NCBI GenBank assembly: GCA_002429315.1
Contig: DIZC01000028.1
Location: forward strand, 1 to 19,295
Direction: 5' to 3'
Length of the DNA stretch: 19,295 bases
Source of the DNA: Alphaproteobacteria bacterium UBA6038
GTDB taxonomy: Bacteria > Pseudomonadota > Alphaproteobacteria > Micropepsales > Micropepsaceae
Position numbers and translations under genes: made by a program
Shown here: piece by piece, positions 14,443 through 19,295 of the stretch
Layout: each line of letters begins with the position of its first letter
Numbering within the stretch: position 1 is the first letter of the stretch
Notes under the pieces: model-generated
Told to the model about the DNA's origin: nothing
Databases searched by the model: none
What the model saw: the letters and a program-made list of their open reading frames with translations, nothing else

Positions 14443-17382
14443 ATGGCGAGGAACAGAGTCCAACTACGCCGGTTTGTTCGGTTTCAACTAGAACAAATGA
14501 GCGAACGGAACGAACAACACCAATTCGAACAGATGACTCTCGAGTTGGCTCGCCTTCGCGTTTGCAGCAACGTCCTCCCGGCAACTGGACCGGTTCAGGC
14601 CGGGGGAGATCAGGGATTAGATTTCGAAACGTATAAGACCTACTTATCCGGAACGCCTATAGCTAACAGCACATTCATAGGGCGAGCTGGTTCCGACACG
14701 ATAGCCTTTTGTTGCACGCTTCAGAGGAAAGATGTTTCGGGAAAAGTCAAATCCGACCTTAAGAAGATATTGGGAGCCCCGGCCAAACCGGACCGTGTCG
14801 ACTATTTTGCTGCGACTGACGTAACGGTCGCTGCGCGACACAAGTTACAAAAGCTTTGTCAAGAAAGCTATGGCGTACCTCTAGATATCTTCGACGGGCA
14901 GGCCATATCCGACATGCTATCTGATCCGGATACATTTTGGATTGCAGAAGAATTCTTGTCGGTGCCGGCCGAAATGTTCCCGCCGGTGGAGCTCGACAGC
15001 GAATATGCAGAGTTACGTGACCGCTGGCTTGAGAGTGGCACCGAAGTCCGGAGTTATGCCGACTTTCTCGATGTGAAGCGCGGTCTGCGCAGGGCAACGT
15101 CGTCAGCGGAAGCGAAACTTGACCTGAGTAAATGGATACAGCGAATGCGCGGAGTGGCCGCGGATGGCGAGACGCCGTTTCGGCGCAAGGCGATGTACGA
15201 GATCATTGTGGCTCAACTGAAAGGTCGTAGGAATCTTGATCCGGAAATCGATACGATTTCTGATTATTTCACGACTTTTCCGCAGCAGCCCGGAACGGAT
15301 GAATTGGAAGACGCCGCCGTGCTTGCGTCCTACTGTTATTCCGCGATCAGATTGGGTCATTTTCACGCCAGTGTCGCGCAGGGGGAAAGATGGTTGGATC
15401 AAGTAAAAGCCGCACTGCATGCTGCCCTTAAGCAGCACCTCGGAGACGCGGCCAAATTCACAATCTTCGTATCGCGCGCGTCCCTCGAATTCCAATCCTT
15501 TATAGCGACTGGAGACGAGCGTTTTGTTGATGTTGGTTTGCAATCCTGGCGCCGGGCGTTGGAGGTCGCCGAAGGGAGTCCACTCTGCGACGCTGAGCGG
15601 CTCGCCGATTTGCTGGACATCGCAATACCGGTCCTAGGCGAGAATCCAGATTTCCGAGCACTCCTTGTCCGTGTGGACAGATTGGTTGAGGAACGGGGCG
15701 GGAAAGCAGCTGCAGCAGACCGTTGTCGGGCACGCTCAATAGCGTACGCTGAGGCAGGAAACCTCGTTGCTGCAGTGGAGCAACTTCAACAAACGAAGCT
15801 GGGTTGGTTTGCTGCTGAGACAATGGATGGTTCGATACTTGCGATGCTATTGCTGTCCCAATGGTATGGCAAGCTGCATTTGGCTCAGGCGGCCCGATTC
15901 TATGCAGCGGCAGCTTTCTTTGTGGCCTCCAAGTCTGACAACGAAAGCCTACTGAGATACGTGCCTCGGGCGATGTTTGAGATAGCAAGAACGTTTTTTC
16001 TTTCCGGTGAATTCCTAACGTATCTGGCAGCTCTTCGGTCAGCGCTGGGTCTCCACGCTCAGCTTGAGTCTGATGCCGGCGACACCGAAAAACATCCAGA
16101 TTTTTCGCAAAGCTTGGCACAGTCGGCCGTTGTGCTCTCTGTCCTGGAAAAGTGCGCTCCCGATCTCCTCAATCGTGCCGAGGACGAGATCAAGGACTGG
16201 CCCGTTCATCCCGACTATCTTCAGATGATTACCGAATTACGTGACAATCCGGCTTGGTCGAAGGCCTCATGTGAAGAACTCGAATCTAGGCTTTCACAGC
16301 AACTCGGACAACGAATAGACGCTGATATAGGCAATGAAGTCAGAATTCGCTGGAAAGCTCTTGGTGTAGATTGGACGATTAAAGCATCGTCGAGAGATAG
16401 GGTCCAGGCAGAGAGTTTGGCGGCGATCCTGCAAATAGTGCAGGTCGATTTTGCTGAGATTGATATTCTGATTGTTCCTTCAAACGTCGATATCGAATTT
16501 GAAAGTGCGAGCGTCAAGAAAATTGCCGCCGAACAAATCGCGGACAATGAGAAGCTGCGGTGGCACTTTGTTATTCCAAACGAGTGGGCAGTGAGAAGCG
16601 ACGAAAATGAATTTGAGATGACCTTTAGTTCCGTGGTCACGGTGCTGCTGCAAGCTACGGCGCTTCATCCCGATAAGTTCTTCGCAATGGCGGAAGAAAG
16701 ATTTGAGAAAGGTCTAGTAAGCAAGGCGTTTTGGGTGAGACCAACGGGGGAATTGTTGGCTAAGGCAAGATCAGAGGCAGAATTGTCGTTTGATCCCAGC
16801 ACAATCAAGCGTCGCAGAACCTTCTCGCCCGACCCTCTTGAGCACGAGGAGCTGGCGTGGCCTACATCGGTCGCCGCTTCCTACTCAAGGCGGAAGGCGG
16901 AAGAATATTTAGCAAACAGATATCGCACAATGATGCCATTTGCGCGGCAGGTCATTCCAAAGTTGTTGGCGGAACCCAGATGGAGAGAGCGATTCCGGCA
17001 GTTACATGATGATGGTTTGCTGGATTGGCAAATTATGTTGTTACTATTCAACATTTCAATTCGGCAGCTCACGGAGCGGCGAATTGGGCCAACGATGGGT
17101 GAAAACATTGAGGCGGCGAAAAAAATCTCATTGGAAGTTGTTCAGTATCTCTCTGAAGGTGGCGATCCTAAATTTGATGCCTCGGCGGTAACCGATGAGG
17201 ACATTACCGATCACCTAAAGACGGTCGTTATGGCAAACGCAAAAACGTGGAACCTTGCCTTTCATCGGCAAACGCCTGATTTCGAGGCTACGAAGAAATT
17301 GTTAGACGTTCGATTCGGGCAAGCTTCCGACGATATAGGTCACGAAGATGTCTTTAGGTGGTCAGAAATGGACTTGGCATGA
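14443..17382 (+). CDS. Large protein with N-terminal PD-(D/E)XK (Mrr-like) nuclease-like domain and helical repeats; candidate defence protein
   Basis: A 979-residue protein of no family I can name. Residues about 25-170 look like a restriction-endonuclease fold: helix FEQMTLELARLRV (28-40), then GGDQGLDFETY (54-64) giving Asp60 and Glu62, a strand TIAFCC, and Gln94-x-Lys96 (LQRKDV). This fits the D-(D/E)-x-Q-x-K spacing of Mrr-like nucleases. Residues about 185-620 are almost all helical, with TPR-like stretches (RARSIAYAEAGNLVAAVEQLQQ, near 430-450). About 630-760 appears richer in strands, and the end is helical again. No Walker A motif, membrane helix or signal peptide is seen. GC is visibly lower than its neighbours (hand counts of 60-base lines: 30-32 versus 40), with TTA, ATA and AGA codons. 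This points to horizontal transfer. No clear ribosome site precedes ATG 14443. A later ATG at 14499 is possible. The stop overlaps the ATG of the dehydrogenase fragment that follows. Confidence 0.8.
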   Translation: MARNRVQLRRFVRFQLEQMSERNEQHQFEQMTLELARLRVCSNVLPATGPVQAGGDQGLDFETYKTYLSGTPIANSTFIGRAGSDTIAFCCTLQRKDVSGKVKSDLKKILGAPAKPDRVDYFAATDVTVAARHKLQKLCQESYGVPLDIFDGQAISDMLSDPDTFWIAEEFLSVPAEMFPPVELDSEYAELRDRWLESGTEVRSYADFLDVKRGLRRATSSAEAKLDLSKWIQRMRGVAADGETPFRRKAMYEIIVAQLKGRRNLDPEIDTISDYFTTFPQQPGTDELEDAAVLASYCYSAIRLGHFHASVAQGERWLDQVKAALHAALKQHLGDAAKFTIFVSRASLEFQSFIATGDERFVDVGLQSWRRALEVAEGSPLCDAERLADLLDIAIPVLGENPDFRALLVRVDRLVEERGGKAAAADRCRARSIAYAEAGNLVAAVEQLQQTKLGWFAAETMDGSILAMLLLSQWYGKLHLAQAARFYAAAAFFVASKSDNESLLRYVPRAMFEIARTFFLSGEFLTYLAALRSALGLHAQLESDAGDTEKHPDFSQSLAQSAVVLSVLEKCAPDLLNRAEDEIKDWPVHPDYLQMITELRDNPAWSKASCEELESRLSQQLGQRIDADIGNEVRIRWKALGVDWTIKASSRDRVQAESLAAILQIVQVDFAEIDILIVPSNVDIEFESASVKKIAAEQIADNEKLRWHFVIPNEWAVRSDENEFEMTFSSVVTVLLQATALHPDKFFAMAEERFEKGLVSKAFWVRPTGELLAKARSEAELSFDPSTIKRRRTFSPDPLEHEELAWPTSVAASYSRRKAEEYLANRYRTMMPFARQVIPKLLAEPRWRERFRQLHDDGLLDWQIMLLLFNISIRQLTERRIGPTMGENIEAAKKISLEVVQYLSEGGDPKFDASAVTDEDITDHLKTVVMANAKTWNLAFHRQTPDFEATKKLLDVRFGQASDDIGHEDVFRWSEMDLA

Positions 17383-17498
17383 AAGCTTGGGAAATTTCTG
17401 GTTCATATGGCATCGAAAACCTGCGCGAGGTGGAGAAGCCGGAGCCGAAGCTCGGGGCAGGCGAAATCGTCGTCGCGATGAAGGCGGCGTCGCTGTAG
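17379..17498 (+). pseudogene. 5' fragment of a zinc-type (MDR) alcohol dehydrogenase gene, copy 1
   Basis: The 39-codon frame begins MKAWEISGSYGIENL and runs through EKPEPKLGAGEIVVAMKAASL, the standard N-terminus of medium-chain alcohol dehydrogenases, which are normally near 330 residues. It then hits TAG at 17496-17498, just where the family continues with NYRD. No continuation is found in any frame before the toxin gene. Its ATG overlaps the stop of the large nuclease-like gene. It shares 29 of 39 residues with the second fragment at 18349, so the two are diverged copies and not a fresh duplication. Confidence 0.8.
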
Positions 17499-17530
17499 CG
17501 TGCCCCACCACCATGCTATCGCGTGGTCCT

Positions 17531-17553
17531 CCTCCCCCGCTGACACGGGGAGG
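17531..17553. repeat. Short GC-rich hairpin between the dehydrogenase fragment and the toxin gene
   Basis: CCTCCCC and GGGGAGG form a seven-base stem around nine bases. It resembles the first hairpin of the palindromic elements elsewhere in the window, without the second hairpin. It lies just after the stop of the minus-strand toxin gene and might slow transcription, but there is no T-run to make it a typical terminator. Confidence 0.5.
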
Positions 17554-17559
17554 AACCGC

Positions 17560-17985
17560 TCACGCCGGTTCGCGCCAGTCGAGGCCGAGGAAGCGGGCGT
17601 AGTCGCGGTCGAAGGTCACGAATGTGCAGCCGTGTTCGATGGCGAGCGCGGCGAACCACGCATCGGTGACGCGGGGCCCGCGCGTGCCGGTCCGCTCGCA
17701 CAGGTCGCGGAAGATGCGCCAGTGCCGCTCGCCCGGCTCGACGATCTCGCAATGCGGCTGGCCGAGAAGGTTGTCGCAGAATGCGAAAGCCAAGCCGGCA
17801 GAGGCCGCCGCTGGAAATGCGCGCGGGTTGGTCGTGATGCGCACCACCGCCGACAAGGCAAGTCGCGAAATTCCAAAACGCGCCTCGCTCCGGACGACAC
17901 TGTCCAGCCAGCGTTTGCTCGGCGCATGATGCGGATCGTCGGCGCGGAAGGCGTAGACGAGAACGTTGACGTCCGGCAGGACCAT
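17560..17985 (-). CDS. vapC: PIN-domain toxin (VapC family), module 2
   Basis: A 141-residue PIN-domain ribonuclease. Asp5 (LPDVNVLVYAF), Asp108 (VTDAWFAALA), Asp126 and Asp128 (TFDRDYARF) supply metal ligands. The usual glutamate of the second motif is absent: the place reads LALSAVVRITTNPRAF. This is normal for the VapC subfamily with the VRITTNPR signature, so the toxin is probably active. The ATG at 17985 shares one base with the antitoxin stop (TGATG). The gene is on the strand opposite to the two dehydrogenase fragments that flank its module. Confidence 0.9.
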   Translation of the reverse strand: MVLPDVNVLVYAFRADDPHHAPSKRWLDSVVRSEARFGISRLALSAVVRITTNPRAFPAAASAGLAFAFCDNLLGQPHCEIVEPGERHWRIFRDLCERTGTRGPRVTDAWFAALAIEHGCTFVTFDRDYARFLGLDWREPA

Positions 17986-18254
17986 CAGAAGCGCTTCATG
18001 CGCTCGACATACTCAAGATCGTCCATTTCCTGCATTGCTGCCGAGTTGCTGATATCGATTCCAGGGGCAGGCCCTCCCGTGGCCGTGCAGACGGGCGGCA
18101 GGACGCGCTGCCCCGGTGGCGGATCGCGTTCTTTCAGCACGCGACGCACGCCGTCTTCGATCAGCGCCGTCAGCGTGCGGCCCTGCGATGCGGCCTTGCG
18201 TTTCGCGCGCCGCATGAGCTCTTCCGGCAGCCGGACGGTGGTTCTCTCTGCCAT
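17985..18254 (-). CDS. vapB: Ribbon-helix-helix antitoxin (VapB type), module 2
   Basis: An 89-residue antitoxin if started at ATG 18254. The N-terminal AERTTVRLPEELMRRAKRKAASQGRTLTALIEDGVRRVL is a ribbon-helix-helix DNA-binding domain. The remaining part is proline-rich and then acidic (MQEMDDLEYVERMKRF) and should bind the toxin. An ATG at 18266 in the same frame would add four residues but lies within the operator palindrome and upstream of the predicted transcript start, so 18254 is preferred. Neither has a ribosome site. It is coupled to the toxin gene by a one-base overlap. Confidence 0.85.
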   Translation of the reverse strand: MAERTTVRLPEELMRRAKRKAASQGRTLTALIEDGVRRVLKERDPPPGQRVLPPVCTATGGPAPGIDISNSAAMQEMDDLEYVERMKRF

Positions 18255-18268
18255 ATGTCTAGACATAT
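18253..18268. promoter_or_regulatory. Palindromic operator of toxin-antitoxin module 2
   Basis: ATATGTCTAGACATAT is a perfect 16-base palindrome that overlaps both the -10 box and the preferred antitoxin start codon. Loose CTCTCT/AGAGAG arms extend it. Binding by the antitoxin would block transcription of its own operon. Confidence 0.65.
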
Positions 18269-18291
18269 ACAGAGAGACGCCGGTATGTCAA
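18264..18291 (-). promoter_or_regulatory. Promoter of toxin-antitoxin module 2
   Basis: On the minus strand, TTGACA (18291-18286) is a perfect -35 box. Sixteen bases further on is TATATG (18269-18264), a fair -10 box. The start would fall at about 18255-18257, on or next to the ATG at 18254, giving a leaderless or nearly leaderless message. Confidence 0.6.
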
Positions 18292-18348
18292 TTCGGAACG
18301 ATCGCCTTCTTGCGCTAAACTCGCGGAAGCAGGGTTCAGGAGTTCGCC

Positions 18349-18500
18349 ATGAAGGCGTGGGAAATTCAGCGGGCGTGGGGCATCGAGAACCTGCGCGAAA
18401 CCGAGAAGCCGGAGCCAAAGCCAAGCGCGGGCGAAGTCGTGATCGCGGTGAAGGCGGCGTCGCTCAACTATCGCGACCGGATCAAGGGGCAGCTGCCCTG
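18349..18500 (+). pseudogene. 5' fragment of a zinc-type (MDR) alcohol dehydrogenase gene, copy 2
   Basis: The frame begins MKAWEIQRAWGIENL and continues through AVKAASLNYRDRIKGQLP, typical of the first 50 residues of this enzyme family. An AGGAG lies 6 bases before the ATG, so this copy keeps a good start. Similarity ends at about 18500, where the 3' end of the minus-strand toxin gene begins. The frame then runs on to a stop at 18576 without family features. The zinc-binding and nucleotide-binding parts are missing from the window. Confidence 0.8.
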
Positions 18501-18502
18501 CT

Positions 18503-18937
18503 TTACTCCGGCAGTGCCCGGAACGGGTCGCGGGCGGGGATTCCGAACGGCGCAAAGTGCTTCAGGTTGCGGGTGAGGACGATCAGCCCGTGCGCCTTTG
18601 CAGTGGCGGCGATGGCGATATCGGCAAAGCCGGGAGACTGACCTTTGCTGCGCGCCAGATCGGTAAATTGCCCGGCAACCCGGGCGGCCGCCAGGTCGAA
18701 TGGCAGCACGCGTTCGCTGTAGAGATGCAATAGCCCATCCAGCCATTGCGCCAGCCGGGATGCCTTGCGGCCGGCGTCTTCGCGCCGCGCCTTGGCGATG
18801 CCGTCCTCGATCTCCGCCACCGCGATGGCCGAGAGATAAAGCCGCTCTGAATTGGCATCCATCCAGTCGAGCAGGCCGGTCAGGCGATGCTTTGTGGGCG
18901 CGTCCGCGGAGATCACGTCCGTATCGACGAGGTACAT
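18503..18937 (-). CDS. vapC: PIN-domain toxin (FitB/VapC type), module 3
   Basis: A 144-residue PIN-domain ribonuclease of the FitB-like branch: Asp5 (LVDTDVIS), Glu42 (AVAEIEDGIAKA) and Asp106 (FADIAIAATA). The fourth acidic position is Asn124 in LTRNLKHF, as is common in this branch. The C-terminal PARDPFRALPE is the usual tail after the last strand. It follows its antitoxin gene by 3 bases. Its 3' end marks the point where dehydrogenase fragment 2 is cut. Confidence 0.9.
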   Translation of the reverse strand: MYLVDTDVISADAPTKHRLTGLLDWMDANSERLYLSAIAVAEIEDGIAKARREDAGRKASRLAQWLDGLLHLYSERVLPFDLAAARVAGQFTDLARSKGQSPGFADIAIAATAKAHGLIVLTRNLKHFAPFGIPARDPFRALPE

Positions 18938-18940
18938 CCG

Positions 18941-19183
18941 TCAGAAGCGAGGGCTGCGCAGAGTCTTGCGGCTGCGCGCCCGAAGGTCCCCCGGCTCAAG
19001 CGGCGCCGCCATCAGCAGCCGCCCGAACGATGGCGCGGTTGCCAGCTTCTTCCATTGCGCGTAACCCAGGACGACGGCTTCCGGCTTGCCGTGGCGCGTG
19101 ATGACGCTGGGTTTGCCGGCCGTGGCTTCGTCCACCACCGCAGACAGATTCGCTTTGGCATCGCGCAGCTGGATGTTCTTCAT
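18941..19183 (-). CDS. Phd/YefM-type antitoxin, module 3
   Basis: An 80-residue antitoxin of the Phd/YefM family. The N-terminus MKNIQLRDAKANLSAVVDEA and the following VITRHGKPEAVVLGYAQW are the family hallmarks. The C-terminal 30 residues (FGRLLMAAPLEPGDLRARSRKTLRSPRF) are basic and should cap the toxin. The family differs from the ribbon-helix-helix antitoxins of the other two modules, so the modules are not copies of one another. No strong ribosome site precedes ATG 19183. An imperfect inverted repeat is found 16 bases upstream. Confidence 0.88.
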   Translation of the reverse strand: MKNIQLRDAKANLSAVVDEATAGKPSVITRHGKPEAVVLGYAQWKKLATAPSFGRLLMAAPLEPGDLRARSRKTLRSPRF

Positions 19184-19198
19184 GAGGATCGCTCGATG

Positions 19199-19213
19199 TG
19201 ACCACAGTAGTCA
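19199..19213. promoter_or_regulatory. Likely operator of toxin-antitoxin module 3
   Basis: TGACCAC and GTAGTCA are inverted around one base with one mismatch. The site is just upstream of the Phd/YefM antitoxin gene, where such antitoxins bind to repress their operon. The -10 and -35 boxes could not be placed with confidence. Confidence 0.45.
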
Positions 19214-19262
19214 TATCGCAACCGAACGCGGCGCGGCAAGGGCACTGCGGAAGCCGGCGTCG

Positions 19263-19295
19263 CCCCCTCCACCGCCTTCGGCGGTCCCCCTCCCC
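19263..19295. repeat. GC-rich palindromic repeat at the window end (partial)
   Basis: CCCCTCC, then a hairpin ACCGCC-TTC-GGCGGT (19271-19285), then CCCCCTCCCC. It is another member or relative of the intergenic palindromic repeats and is probably cut by the window edge. Confidence 0.5.

Noticed and set aside
14443..17382. STAND-type (Avs-like) NTPase interpretation of the large protein
   Set aside because: I found no Walker A (GxxxxGK[ST]) or Walker B pattern anywhere in the 979 residues.
17499..17530. ATGCTATCGCG at 17513-17523 as a copy of the FitAB operator
   Set aside because: Only half of the palindrome is similar, and no antitoxin gene starts nearby.

Overview
The window is high-GC chromosomal DNA from an alphaproteobacterium, most likely of the order Hyphomicrobiales (Rhizobiales). 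The main reasons are two perfect matches to the EcfG-type sigma factor promoter (GGAAC-N16/17-CGTT), which is confined to alphaproteobacteria, and a stress gene set (DUF3618, holin-like and YihY genes) typical of that order. Housekeeping genes (fabI, a DnaJ-type co-chaperone, pdxH) are interleaved with accessory genes. The genus cannot be read from the sequence.

Layout. (1) 1-770: 3'-truncated fabI on the minus strand. (2) 899-2489: a FAD oxidoreductase with a C-terminal Rieske domain behind a perfect EcfG-type promoter. (3) 2576-5729: a second perfect EcfG-type promoter followed by four overlapping genes for small or medium membrane proteins (YqjD/ElaB-like, holin-like YqjE type, DUF3618, YihY/BrkB). 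This looks like a general-stress envelope operon. (4) 5775-8989: a near-match EcfG-type site, a 24-residue one-helix membrane peptide, a 283-residue membrane protein, a small secreted protein, a divergent Nramp-family transporter and two PRC-barrel proteins, tightly packed and probably one operon. (5) 8986-9666: a FitAB/VapBC-type toxin-antitoxin pair behind a palindromic operator. (6) 9670-11517, minus strand: a J-domain co-chaperone, a Sel1-repeat lipoprotein-like or periplasmic protein and a DUF2283 protein. (7) 11797-14369, plus strand: pdxH, a FieF-like cation efflux transporter and a short-chain dehydrogenase. Families of GC-rich palindromic repeats lie between these genes and, in one case, in frame inside the dehydrogenase gene.

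(8) 14443-19295 is the accessory end of the window. It opens with a 979-codon gene of clearly lower GC. It encodes an N-terminal PD-(D/E)XK (Mrr-like) nuclease-like domain, then a long helical-repeat region and an unrecognised C-terminal part. There is no P-loop NTPase motif. This is the best candidate for an undescribed, probably antiviral, protein. Downstream are two separate 5' fragments of zinc-type (MDR) alcohol dehydrogenase genes. Both stop being recognisable at nearly the same codon, and each is followed by a reverse-oriented PIN-domain toxin-antitoxin module of a different family. The region looks like a small island repeatedly rearranged around broken dehydrogenase genes.

Regions 2 to 4 probably act together as part of the general stress response. 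Regions 5 and 8 are mobile or selfish accessory material. The rest is core metabolism and metal homeostasis.
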